From Weissella cibaria KACC 11862 (GTDB taxonomy: Bacteria; Bacillota; Bacilli; Lactobacillales; Lactobacillaceae): 60,334 nucleotides of DNA. The notes below the pieces were generated by a model. The model did not search any database. It was not told where the DNA came from and worked only from the letters and a program-made list of their open reading frames with translations. Positions 47,365 through 56,125 of the stretch are shown one piece after another. Numbering within the stretch: position 1 is the stretch's first letter; each line of letters opens with the position of its first letter. The translations under genes and the position numbers were made by a program. The stretch is from the NCBI RefSeq assembly GCF_000193635.1, contig NZ_AEKT01000048.1:5-60338 (forward strand), given 5' to 3'.

Positions 47365-48275
47365 TTTATACAGTCACACTCAATCCATCGATTGATTACG
47401 TGATGGCAGTGCCCGACTATATCAGTGGTGCGACTAATCGGGCCCAGACCACTAATGCTTATCCTGGTGGTAAAGGGATTAATGTCAGCCGGATTTTAGA
47501 AGCTAATCATATTAATAATCAGGCGTGGGGGTTTCTCGGGGGATATACCGGTGCTTTTATCGCAACAACATTACAACATTTAGCCATTAAAACTGACTTC
47601 ACACCAATTCAAGGCACAACTCGGATCAATGTGAAATTAAAGTCTCGCCAAGAAACTGAGATAAACGCATCGGGACCTCAAATCACTGATGCTGAATGGC
47701 AGACTTTTAAACAACAATTTTCAAAATTGCAACCGGCAGATACCGTTGTATTTTCCGGTAGTTTACCTAGTACGCTACCACACGATGCTTATCAACAATT
47801 AATTCAGCTGGTGGTTAGTAAACAAGCTAATTTTATTATTGATACGACAGGCGATGATTTAAAACAAGCATTGGCTCTGCACCCGTTATTGGTCAAACCC
47901 AATCGTGACGAAGTGCAAGCACTATTTGAACTGACAGATATCAGTTTGAACAGTTTGAAAATCGCTGGTCAACAATTAATTGCTGGCGGTGCCCAACAAG
48001 CAATTATTTCGCTCGGTGGTGATGGCGCATTACTATTTGCCAATAACCATGTGTACTTTGCTGAACCAATCGCAGGGGACTTACAAAACTCAGTTGGGGC
48101 TGGGGATTCGATGATTGGTGGTTTCTTAGCACAGTGGACAATTGAAGAAGACCCGGTGACTGCATTTAAATTGGGGGTCGCAAGCGCAACCGCAACGGCA
48201 TTTAGCGAAGATATTGCCACGCAAACAAAAATTAGGTCCATCTTGGATCACGTACACATAACTGAAATTGGTTAA
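47361..48275 (+). CDS. fruK: 1-phosphofructokinase
   Basis: PfkB-family kinase of 304 residues converting fructose 1-phosphate to fructose 1,6-bisphosphate. Signature 1 is GGKGINVSRIL (about 36-46); the catalytic signature 2 is VGAGDSMIGGFLAQW (about 247-261). LNPSIDYVMAVP at the N-terminus is typical of FruK/LacC. LacC (tagatose-6-phosphate kinase) is an alternative by sequence, but position between fruR and the fructose PTS decides. Translationally coupled to fruR. Confidence 0.95.
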   Translation: MIYTVTLNPSIDYVMAVPDYISGATNRAQTTNAYPGGKGINVSRILEANHINNQAWGFLGGYTGAFIATTLQHLAIKTDFTPIQGTTRINVKLKSRQETEINASGPQITDAEWQTFKQQFSKLQPADTVVFSGSLPSTLPHDAYQQLIQLVVSKQANFIIDTTGDDLKQALALHPLLVKPNRDEVQALFELTDISLNSLKIAGQQLIAGGAQQAIISLGGDGALLFANNHVYFAEPIAGDLQNSVGAGDSMIGGFLAQWTIEEDPVTAFKLGVASATATAFSEDIATQTKIRSILDHVHITEIG

Positions 48276-48293
48276 TTAAACGGGGGATTAATC

Positions 48294-50231
48294 ATGCAAA
48301 TTAATGATTTGCTAGCGGCAGAGACAATGATTTTGAATCTGGCCGCCACAGACAAAATTGGGGCTTTTAAGGAAATGATTGCTGGTTTGAAACAAGCAAA
48401 TCGGATTTCAAGTGAGGCTGATTTCTTAGAGGGGATTTTGGCACGGGAGGCACAAACGTCAACAGGTTTAGGTGATGGGATTGGCATTCCACACGCAAAG
48501 AATGCAGCGGTGCTTCAACCAACAATCGTATTCGCCCGTTCTGAAACGGGGGTTGCGTACGATGCGCTAGACGGTCAACCAGTGCACTTACTCTTTATGA
48601 TTGCTGTCCCAGACACGGCTAGTAATACACATCTGGAAGCACTGGCTAATTTGTCACGATTCTTGTTACGTGATGGATTTACAACCCAATTAATGGCCGC
48701 CAAAACACCGGCTGAAGTGCGCCGATTATTTGATGAATCATCGCCAAATACCTCGGGAGAAGACGGGGGGATAGCTAATGAGGACGCACCGTTGTTAGTT
48801 GCCGTGACGGCCTGTACAACCGGTATTGCGCATACCTATATGGCTGAGGAATCATTAAAAAAGCAAGCTGCTGCAATGGGCGTGCGCATTAAAGTTGAAA
48901 CGAACGGTGCCAGTGGTGTTGGGAACAAACTGAATGCGCAAGATATCGCGGCAGCCGACGGCGTCATCATTGCGGCAGACAAAAAAGTTGACATGGCCCG
49001 TTTTGCAGATAAGCCACTGATCAACGTACCCGTTGCCGAGGGGATTCGTCATCCTGAAAAACTGATTACCCAGGCCTTAGATAGTCATGCACCAATCTAT
49101 CAAACAGCGGAAACAGTCACGCATTCGGACACGACCGAGAAGCTGTCCCTTGGTAAGGCGTTTTACCGTCATCTCATGAGTGGTGTCTCAAGCATGCTAC
49201 CATTCGTCATTGGTGGTGGTATTGCGATTGCTCTGGCTTTTTTAATTGACCAAACACTCGGCGTTCCCCAATCCGCTTTATCGCAACTCGGAACTTACCA
49301 TCCCGCTGCTGCATTCTTTAAGCAAATTGGTAATACCGCTTTTAACTTCATGCTCCCAGTCCTGGCTGGGTACATTGCTTATTCAATCGCTGAAAAGCCA
49401 GGACTAGTGGCTGGTTTCGTGGCTGGTGCGCTTGCTGCAAATGGGTACAGCATTTTCAATGTTGGCTTGAACGCTTCACACCAACCTGTGCCATCAGGAT
49501 TTTTAGGGGCATTGGTCGGCGGATTCTTGGCTGGTGGTGTCATGTTAATGCTTAAGCGAGCCTTCGCATTTTTGCCAAAAGCCCTAGATGGCATCAAGTC
49601 AATTCTATTTTTCCCAGTCCTGGGTGTTATCGTAACAGGCTTTTTAATGTTGCTGATCAACATTCCAATGTCGGCCATTAACAGTGGCTTGAACGGCTTT
49701 TTATCTAGCTTGAATGGTACTAACGCCATCCTACTAGGTGCACTACTCGGCGGGATGGAAGCAATCGATATGGGTGGTCCAGTTAACAAAGCCGCCTATG
49801 TCTTTGGAACCGGTACACTTGCCGCTAGTGTTGCAACCGGCGGGTCAACTGTCATGGCCGCCGTCATGGCTGGTGGAATGGTGCCGCCATTGGCAATCTT
49901 TGTCGCAACATTATTGTTCAGACATAAGTTCAGTCAAAAGAACCGCGAAGCCGGCCTAACCAACATTGTCATGGGATTAAGTTTCATCACAGAAGGGGCG
50001 ATCCCATTTGCAGCGGCTGATCCAGCGCGTGCCATCCCAAGTTTTGTTGCTGGTTCAGCGTTGGCAGGTGGATTAGTAGGCCTAGCAGGGATTAAATTAT
50101 TGGCACCTCACGGCGGTATCTTCGTGGTTGCCTTAACAAATTCACCATTGTTGTACTTGCTCTTCGTAGCCATTGGTGCAATCGTAGCGGGCGTCATCTA
50201 CGGGTTACTAAAAGCACCTGACGCGGATTAA
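48294..50231 (+). CDS. fruA: Fructose PTS transporter, EIIABC fused
   Basis: A 645-residue fused PTS permease importing fructose as fructose 1-phosphate. The IIA domain (1-150) has His67 in GIGIPHAKN; IIB (about 165-265) has Cys174 in VTACTTGIAHTYMA; IIC (about 290-640) carries about nine membrane helices with FVIGGGIAIALAFL and FITEGAIPFAAADP. GGGGGA precedes the ATG. Third gene of fruRKA; the downstream oxidoreductase starts 20 bases later and may be co-transcribed. Confidence 0.96.
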   Translation: MQINDLLAAETMILNLAATDKIGAFKEMIAGLKQANRISSEADFLEGILAREAQTSTGLGDGIGIPHAKNAAVLQPTIVFARSETGVAYDALDGQPVHLLFMIAVPDTASNTHLEALANLSRFLLRDGFTTQLMAAKTPAEVRRLFDESSPNTSGEDGGIANEDAPLLVAVTACTTGIAHTYMAEESLKKQAAAMGVRIKVETNGASGVGNKLNAQDIAAADGVIIAADKKVDMARFADKPLINVPVAEGIRHPEKLITQALDSHAPIYQTAETVTHSDTTEKLSLGKAFYRHLMSGVSSMLPFVIGGGIAIALAFLIDQTLGVPQSALSQLGTYHPAAAFFKQIGNTAFNFMLPVLAGYIAYSIAEKPGLVAGFVAGALAANGYSIFNVGLNASHQPVPSGFLGALVGGFLAGGVMLMLKRAFAFLPKALDGIKSILFFPVLGVIVTGFLMLLINIPMSAINSGLNGFLSSLNGTNAILLGALLGGMEAIDMGGPVNKAAYVFGTGTLAASVATGGSTVMAAVMAGGMVPPLAIFVATLLFRHKFSQKNREAGLTNIVMGLSFITEGAIPFAAADPARAIPSFVAGSALAGGLVGLAGIKLLAPHGGIFVVALTNSPLLYLLFVAIGAIVAGVIYGLLKAPDAD

Positions 50232-50251
50232 AAGAAATGGGGGACATTATC

Positions 50252-51202
50252 ATGTCTTTAAATTGGGGAATTATTGGTACTGGCACGATTGCCAACGAAA
50301 TGGCAGCAAGTTTATTAGCGCACCAGCAACCGGCTATGGCTGTGACGGCTCGAGATCAAGCAAAACTGACATCCTTTGCGGAACAGTATCAAATTCCAAA
50401 AACCTACGAGACAGTCGCGGATTTATTAGCCGATGAAACAATTGATGCTGTCTATATTGCAACGCCACATAATACACACTTTGACTTTATCAAACAGGCT
50501 TTGGCGCATCATAAACATGTGTTAGCAGAAAAAGCGATAACTGTCTCTAACGAAGAGTACACTATCGTTCGAAAGTTAGCCCAGGACGCTGGATTAGTTC
50601 TCTTAGAGGCGATGACACCAGTACACATGCCACTTTTCAAACGACTTCGTGAACTCATTAATCAAGGCGCATTGGGGCAGATTAAGGTGATTAACACAAC
50701 TTTTGGTAGTCATAAGCCTTACGATCCAAAAAATCGATTCTTTAATCCTGATTTAGCAGGTGGGGCACTACTTGATATTGGTGGTTATGCAACACAGGCC
50801 TCTGTCTACTTTATGAACAGTACGCCAAGTAGGGCAAACTCGATGATGGTCCCTTTTGAAACCGGTGTTGATGAACAATCAGTGACGATTCTAGCAAATG
50901 ACAATCATGAAATGGCGACCATCACATTATCAATGCAAGCTAAGCAACCTAAGGCCATTACAATTTCTGGCACTAAAGGGTACCTACGTATACCAGATTT
51001 CCCACGCGCTGATGCCGCCATTTGGTATCACACCGATACCGGCGAGTCAGAAGCGATTGCGTTAGGAAATTCTGCAGATGCTTTGTGGTATGAGATTTCA
51101 GATTTTGAGCAAGCAGTACAAGACCCAAAAATTGCTCTCGAATTTACCAATTTAACAGGGATGCAGTTCGAAACCTTAAGTAAAATTCAACAAGAATGGT
51201 AA
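50252..51202 (+). CDS. Gfo/Idh/MocA family oxidoreductase
   Basis: A 316-residue NAD(P)-dependent dehydrogenase of the dihydrodiol-dehydrogenase-like branch. The Rossmann motif is GIIGTGTIANEMA (6-18), TPHNTH at 71-76, and the catalytic Lys94 lies in AEKAIT (92-97), where most relatives have EKP. LLDIGGYATQASVYF (near 174-188) is also conserved. Substrate unknown, possibly a sugar or polyol. ATG 50252 is chosen because GGGGGA lies before it; an ATG at 50237 would place that site inside the gene. Last gene before the operon terminator. Confidence 0.88.
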   Translation: MSLNWGIIGTGTIANEMAASLLAHQQPAMAVTARDQAKLTSFAEQYQIPKTYETVADLLADETIDAVYIATPHNTHFDFIKQALAHHKHVLAEKAITVSNEEYTIVRKLAQDAGLVLLEAMTPVHMPLFKRLRELINQGALGQIKVINTTFGSHKPYDPKNRFFNPDLAGGALLDIGGYATQASVYFMNSTPSRANSMMVPFETGVDEQSVTILANDNHEMATITLSMQAKQPKAITISGTKGYLRIPDFPRADAAIWYHTDTGESEAIALGNSADALWYEISDFEQAVQDPKIALEFTNLTGMQFETLSKIQQEW

Positions 51203-51216
51203 TAATTGCATTATTT

Positions 51217-51245
51217 AGCGGCGTTGCGCACAACGCCGCTTTTTA
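51217..51245 (+). terminator. Terminator after the fru operon and oxidoreductase gene
   Basis: AGCGGCGTTG and CAACGCCGCT form a GC-rich 10-bp stem with a 4-base loop, followed by TTTTT. Confidence 0.93.
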
Positions 51246-51281
51246 TTGTTAAAATGAATACGAAAGATACGGAGGGGCAAG

Positions 51282-52256
51282 ATGAGCGAAAAAGAACGTA
51301 TAACAATAAATGATATCGCCCGTCTAGCCGGCGTCGGGAAAAGCACCGTCTCACGTTATTTAAACAACGGGTCAATTAGCGCAAAAACGCGGGCTAAGCT
51401 AGATGCTGTCGTCAAAGAGTATGACTATGAACCCAATCGATTTGCCCAAAGTTTGAAAAAAACTTCCAGTGGCATGATTGGGGTTGTGGTCCCCACATTT
51501 GCCTCATTTGCTTTGACGGAGATGATGCGTGGCATGGATGATGTTAATCAAGGAGATTTTTTCTTAACCATCAACACCTATCACGATGCCAAGCGCCAAG
51601 TTGAAGCGGTTAAGCAGCTTGCCCAACAAAATGTCGATGGTATCGTCGTGATGACTGGGCAAATTACTAACGAGATGACTACTGTGCTACAACAAGTATC
51701 CGTACCCGTTGTGGTGCAGGGACAACCGTCACGACACTTTGAAACTGTTAACGTTGATAACCAACATGCCGGCGAGTTACTCGTGCCATTAATTGCTAAT
51801 GTTAAACCAACGGATGTGTTGTTACTTGGTGTTGATCCAACTAGTGACTACAATGTTGGGCAAACACGGTTCAACGCGATAATTCAAGCTTTAGACAACA
51901 ACATGCAACGTCTTTACACAACATTTGATCGTACTGAAACGGCTGAAATTATGCGTAACTACCTCGAGACACATTCGTCACCCAAATACATCATTGCAGC
52001 AACTGACACGATTGCGTTAGGGGCACTAGCAGCATTGCAAGAGCAGCACATCGCCGTACCTGCAAACACCAAAATCGTCGCGTTTGACAATACACCGGCT
52101 GCCGAAATCGTGACACCAGGTTTAAGCACGGTTAGTTTCGATTATTTTGCGTTAGGCCAATGGCTATATCACCGTTTAAAGGATCTATCTCAAGCAGAAC
52201 CTGTCTTAACTGATCCCTTACTACGCGGCGAGTTGGTGCGTCGCAGTAGTTGGTAA
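51282..52256 (+). CDS. LacI family transcriptional regulator
   Basis: A 324-residue repressor. The N-terminal LacI helix-turn-helix is ITINDIARLAGVGKSTVSRY (7-26), followed by the hinge helix NRFAQSLKKTSS (about 53-64). The remainder is a periplasmic-binding-protein-like sugar-sensor domain (about 65-320) with GIVVMTGQ and VVAFDNTPAAEIVTPGLS-type motifs. GGAGGGG precedes the ATG. No sugar operon follows directly; it may act on the fru/oxidoreductase genes upstream or on distant targets. Related sucrose/ScrR-like or general sugar regulators are possible. Confidence 0.9.
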   Translation: MSEKERITINDIARLAGVGKSTVSRYLNNGSISAKTRAKLDAVVKEYDYEPNRFAQSLKKTSSGMIGVVVPTFASFALTEMMRGMDDVNQGDFFLTINTYHDAKRQVEAVKQLAQQNVDGIVVMTGQITNEMTTVLQQVSVPVVVQGQPSRHFETVNVDNQHAGELLVPLIANVKPTDVLLLGVDPTSDYNVGQTRFNAIIQALDNNMQRLYTTFDRTETAEIMRNYLETHSSPKYIIAATDTIALGALAALQEQHIAVPANTKIVAFDNTPAAEIVTPGLSTVSFDYFALGQWLYHRLKDLSQAEPVLTDPLLRGELVRRSSW

Positions 52257-52336
52257 CGCCAATAAATGAAAAGATATCTTAAACTTCCAATTCACTCGGG
52301 AGACACTATGTCATAATGAGTTTCTGGAGGTGTGGT

Positions 52337-53290
52337 ATGAAAGCAGCAATTATTAACCAATATGGGGATAGCAATGAATTATCGGTTGTCGATGATTATG
52401 TCAATCCAACCATAACTGACGATCAAGTATTGATTAAAACCTACGCAACGAGCGTCAATCCAATTGACTACAAAGCCCGTCAAGGCGCGTTGAAAAGCAT
52501 GTTTAATTGGCAATTTCCCGTCGTCTTAGGCTGGGATATCGCTGGCATTGTAGTTGAAATTGGCGATGATGTCACTGATTTTACCGTTGGCGATCGTGTA
52601 TTTGCACGACCTGACATGGATGATACCGGTGCTTTTGGGTCTTACGCGACGTTAATGGCGGTAAACGCTGACAAAGTTGCCTTGATGCCTGAAACGATGT
52701 CATTCGCGGAAGCTGCAGCGTTACCATTGGCTGGTGAAACAGCCTTACAAATGTTAAACGAGCTACACGTGACGGCCGGTTCTAAAGTATTGATTCAGGC
52801 CGGGGCTGGTGGTGTTGGTATTGTCGCCATTCAGCTTGCAAAAGCGCTTGGTGCAACTGTTGCCACAACAGCCGGTCCCGAAAACGCAACGTTTGTGCGT
52901 CACTTGGGCGCAGATATTGTCATTGATTATCACCAAAAAGCTATCACCGACGTTATCAGTCAATATGATGCGGTTCTAGACAGTGTTGGTGACATTGATG
53001 CTGGATTAGCTGTTTTAGCACATGGTGGCCGAATTGTGACGATTTCAGCAAAACCGACATCTGAACAGTTAGCAGCAGCCGCAGCCAACGATCAAACGTT
53101 ACTGGCTGGTTGGTTACAACCAAATGGGCAGGATTTAGCCAAGCTAGCGGCGTATTATCAAAACGATGCCTTAAAGATTGTCATTGACTCAAAGTTTCCG
53201 TTTACAACGGCCGGCGTGCGGGCCGCGCACGAACGTATTGAATCACATCATGCACGTGGCAAAGTAGTGATTGAAATGATTGCGGAATAA
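52337..53290 (+). CDS. Zinc-independent quinone oxidoreductase-like (MDR family) protein
   Basis: A 317-residue medium-chain reductase. The N-terminal GroES-like domain holds SVNPIDYKARQGAL (about 44-57) and LGWDIAGIVVEIGDDV; the NADPH-binding motif is AGAGGVGIVAIQLAKALGA (about 150-168). The zinc-ligand cysteines and histidine of alcohol dehydrogenases are missing, which points to an NADPH:quinone or enone reductase. ATG 52337 is 5 bases after GGAGGTG. A possible extended -10 (TGTCATAAT) lies at 52309-52317. Monocistronic. Confidence 0.88.
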   Translation: MKAAIINQYGDSNELSVVDDYVNPTITDDQVLIKTYATSVNPIDYKARQGALKSMFNWQFPVVLGWDIAGIVVEIGDDVTDFTVGDRVFARPDMDDTGAFGSYATLMAVNADKVALMPETMSFAEAAALPLAGETALQMLNELHVTAGSKVLIQAGAGGVGIVAIQLAKALGATVATTAGPENATFVRHLGADIVIDYHQKAITDVISQYDAVLDSVGDIDAGLAVLAHGGRIVTISAKPTSEQLAAAAANDQTLLAGWLQPNGQDLAKLAAYYQNDALKIVIDSKFPFTTAGVRAAHERIESHHARGKVVIEMIAE

Positions 53291-53293
53291 ACT

Positions 53294-53340
53294 AATTAAA
53301 CACCAAGATAGGCTAGTTGTCGTATCTTGGTGTTTAATTT
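53294..53340 (+). terminator. Terminator after the quinone oxidoreductase-like gene
   Basis: A perfect 17-bp stem (arms 53294-53310 and 53323-53339) with a 12-base loop. Confidence 0.9.
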
Positions 53341-53537
53341 TGCAAGCAATGTCGTGTTTACAGAAAACAGACTTATTCTAGTTTACATAATATATATTAT
53401 CGTGAGTTGAACTAAAGTAGGTAAATGACCCCAAAGTATTTGATTATTGATAAACGATTCAAACTAATTGTCAATTATAAGCTCTATAATCAAAACATGA
53501 TCGTTCTATAAGCCGCTGCAATTATCATGATTAAATT
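53341..53537. other. AT-rich intergenic stretch with no gene seen
   Basis: Between the two convergent terminators there is about 200 bases of AT-rich sequence. It has scattered TATAAT- and TTGTCA-like words, but none with promoter spacing and no ORF with a ribosome binding site. Confidence 0.5.
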
Positions 53538-53578
53538 AAAAACGCTACCGGCCGCAATTTCGGCAAGTAGCGTTTTTT
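53538..53578 (-). terminator. Terminator of the PiT transporter gene
   Basis: On the minus strand AAAAACGCTAC pairs with GTAGCGTTTTT, with further GCCG/CGGC pairing inside, ending in a T tract. Confidence 0.85.
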
Positions 53579-53589
53579 ACTAAGTTAAA

Positions 53590-54621
53590 TTACATAAACA
53601 ACATGCGGAAGATTTCTTCGAACATGAAACCGATCAATCCTGCTGATGGCACTGTAATAATCCAGGCCATCACAATGTTCTTTAACGTACTCCATTTTAC
53701 GGCACGAATATCATCAGATGCACCCGTTCCAGCAATTGCTGACGTAACCGTGTGCGTCGTTGAAATTGGCGCGTGAACAAAGTACGCAGAAATGAACAAC
53801 ACTGCTGATGAAACGGCTTCTGCCACGAATCCTTTTTGTGGACTCAATACCGTAATCTTGCTACCCAACGTGTGAATAATGCGTTGTCCACCGGCCATTG
53901 TTCCAGCTGAGATGGCCAAAGATGCCATCAAGATAATTTGTAGCGGAATTTCCGTTTGTCCAGGCTTAATGCCAAAGAAACCAACCGGGGCAGCCGCCAT
54001 AAACATCAATCCCATTGACTTTTGAGCGTCTTGCAAACCGTGTCCCAAAGCCAATGAAGCGGATGTGAAAATTTGAGCACTTCGGAAAAACTTATCCGTT
54101 TCCTTTAAATTAGCCTTTTTAATGATCTTATTCAAAATAACCATGATTATAAGTGCAAGACCAAATCCGACAACTGGCGACAACACCATGGGATCAATCA
54201 CCTTTTCAACGACTTTGGCTAACTTAATGTGTACATCATTACCGGCAATTTGTTCAGCCAAACCAGCTCCCATCAACCCACCAATAATCGCGTGAGTTGA
54301 TGAAGATGGTAGACCAAACCACCACGTAATCAAGTTCCACCCAATTGCACCAAGCAAGGCGGCAATAACCAAGAATAATTGCTGCTCAGCGCTCACTTGC
54401 GTCATATCAACGATGTCACGTGCAATAACCGCAGCGACGGCCGTTCCCATCAAGGCCCCAATCAAGTTCATCCCGGCAGCCATGATAATTGCCGTCCTTG
54501 CCTTCAAAGCACCTGTTGTAATAGCCGTAGCGATTGCATTCGCTGCGTCGTGGAATCCGTTAACCCCATCAAAGATCAGGGCCACGATAATCACCACAAC
54601 TGCTAGTACGTAGACTTCCAT
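53590..54621 (-). CDS. pit: PiT family inorganic phosphate transporter
   Basis: A 343-residue permease with about ten hydrophobic segments, importing phosphate with cations. Both PiT signature halves are visible: GVNGFHDAANAIATAITTGA (about 19-38) and, in the second half, ISTTHTVTSAIAGTGAS; GLPSSSTHAIIGGLMGAGL lies near 105-123. AGGAGAC precedes the ATG. The PhoU-like DUF47 partner gene that often accompanies pit is absent on both sides. Confidence 0.95.
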   Translation of the reverse strand: MEVYVLAVVVIIVALIFDGVNGFHDAANAIATAITTGALKARTAIIMAAGMNLIGALMGTAVAAVIARDIVDMTQVSAEQQLFLVIAALLGAIGWNLITWWFGLPSSSTHAIIGGLMGAGLAEQIAGNDVHIKLAKVVEKVIDPMVLSPVVGFGLALIIMVILNKIIKKANLKETDKFFRSAQIFTSASLALGHGLQDAQKSMGLMFMAAAPVGFFGIKPGQTEIPLQIILMASLAISAGTMAGGQRIIHTLGSKITVLSPQKGFVAEAVSSAVLFISAYFVHAPISTTHTVTSAIAGTGASDDIRAVKWSTLKNIVMAWIITVPSAGLIGFMFEEIFRMLFM

Positions 54622-54840
54622 ATTTGTCTCCTGAAATAAATACTAGTTTTAATTTTTTTATTTGTTAAAAAAACAACAGAAATAATTATATCAGTAAATA
54701 CGCGGTTTCCTGGATTTTGTAACAAAATTTACAGTGCCGGTTCGCTTCGTAATGAATCATTAAAACATATTATTTAAACCATATGAAAAGCATACACAGG
54801 AATTAGACTATATTTATAAATCACGTTAAGGAAAAAAGGT

Positions 54841-55470
54841 ATGCGTTCTAAAATACTAATAAGTACCACCCTTGTGACAACAGTCTTGGCTGCTGGCCTA
54901 ATCGGTGCCAAACTTGGGTCGAATTCATTGAAAACGGCACCTGCAACAAATCATCGTACGTCATCAGCAAAACAGGTAAACAATCCGCCGGCGTCTTCAC
55001 CAGCTATAAAGCATTCGGCAGTAGCCAGTACTTCATCCCCATGGTCAGCTAATAAAAGCCAACAACTGGCTAAATTTATGCTGAATTGGGTAAGTCAAAT
55101 GGGTCAACACTACGAGTCATATTACCCTGGTCATGATTTTAATCTATACGGTGTCATATTCCCAACACCCCTCACGAACGGTACCATGAACATGCACCCT
55201 GCAGTAGATGATCATGCTATTGATTTGCAATGGTCCGACGATGGCACTGGTAATCATGACTATAACTTGGTTGCCGTCTATGGCGGCAGTGCCAGTTCGA
55301 ACGACAGATATCCAGTGTTAACAATGTACCTATTCACCCTTCATAACGAAAAACCTGAAGTTCTTGTCACGCAACAAAATCAAGGTAATCCTGAAGGTTA
55401 CTTGTATTTCAAGCCAACTGACAATCAAGCCCTTGCATCTGGGTTTGCATCGATTGTTAATCACAACTAA
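54841..55470 (+). CDS. Secreted or membrane-anchored DUF4767 protein
   Basis: A 209-residue protein with an N-terminal hydrophobic segment (about 5-25) and a Ser/Thr/Ala-rich linker to about residue 65. The C-terminal DUF4767 domain begins with WSANKSQQLAKFMLNWVSQM and contains QHYESYYPG and LYGVIFPTP. Relatives in lactobacilli are commonly lipoproteins, but this N-terminus (VLAAGLIGAKLGS) has no cysteine. Function unknown. AAGGAAAAAAGGT precedes the ATG. Confidence 0.82.
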   Translation: MRSKILISTTLVTTVLAAGLIGAKLGSNSLKTAPATNHRTSSAKQVNNPPASSPAIKHSAVASTSSPWSANKSQQLAKFMLNWVSQMGQHYESYYPGHDFNLYGVIFPTPLTNGTMNMHPAVDDHAIDLQWSDDGTGNHDYNLVAVYGGSASSNDRYPVLTMYLFTLHNEKPEVLVTQQNQGNPEGYLYFKPTDNQALASGFASIVNHN

Positions 55471-55510
55471 AAAGTAGTCATCGCGCAAACTGTACGATGA
55501 CTACTTTTTT
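55469..55510 (+). terminator. Terminator after the DUF4767 gene
   Basis: AAAAAGTAGTCATCG and CGATGACTACTTTTT form a perfect 15-bp stem. Confidence 0.92.
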
Positions 55511-55551
55511 AGAACGCTATCTACTTTAACTTTCATACTTGTGTTTATTAT

Positions 55552-56004
55552 TTACAAATTCCAACCAAATTCATCATAAAAAGAATCATTGGTCAGATTA
55601 TTCAAAACTGTCTGTCTATCGCTAATTAAATTAGCCGGTAAATCATTCAAATCAAACCATTGCAACGCCGCGTTTTTATTCGGTTCCATGATTGAAGGTT
55701 TGTCAGTAAAATTTTTAACCTTAAAATATACATACATATATTCAAGACCACTTTCGACGTCCTTTTTGTGAACAATCGACACAAAATTTATATTTTCTAG
55801 TTTGACTATTACCCCAAGCTCTTCTTTAATTTCACGTTGCATGGCCATTTTAAGTGATTCTCCACTCTCCAGATGGCCCGCTGCCCCCAAATCATAGAAC
55901 CCATCCATGTAGCCCGTGTTAATCCTTTTCTGTAGCAAAACCTTATTATCCATTTGAATAATCGCAAGTACTGCAACCCTGACTTTAAACCGATCTTCCG
56001 CCAA
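55552..56004 (-). CDS. Nudix hydrolase
   Basis: A 150-residue Nudix protein. The box GX5EX7REUXEEXGU is complete in GHLESGESLKMAMQREIKEE (about 43-62) and the following LGV. Substrate is a nucleoside diphosphate derivative, not defined further; it resembles MutT/ADP-ribose pyrophosphatase types only in general. The start is TTG, preceded by GGGGGGAG at a good distance. Base composition is somewhat more AT-rich than its neighbours, a weak hint of separate origin. Confidence 0.88.
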   Translation of the reverse strand: MAEDRFKVRVAVLAIIQMDNKVLLQKRINTGYMDGFYDLGAAGHLESGESLKMAMQREIKEELGVIVKLENINFVSIVHKKDVESGLEYMYVYFKVKNFTDKPSIMEPNKNAALQWFDLNDLPANLISDRQTVLNNLTNDSFYDEFGWNL

Positions 56005-56080
56005 CTGTTCTCCCCCCTGTTTCTAATCTTTTAAACACCGTAATTTAATTATACACTAACCAATTAGCGATTAATAAAGC

Positions 56081-56123
56081 AAAAAAAGCGAGCATTCCTC
56101 TCGATAAGAAGTTGCTCGCTCTT
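56081..56123 (-). terminator. Terminator of the glucan-binding-repeat gene
   Basis: On the minus strand AGAGCGAGCA pairs with TGCTCGCTTT around a long loop, followed by a T tract. Confidence 0.82.
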
Positions 56124-56125
56124 TG

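Noticed and set aside
53341-53537. Possible small RNA between convergent terminators
   Set aside because: Promoter-like words are present but never with 16-18 base spacing, and no stable hairpin precedes the PiT terminator on the plus strand.
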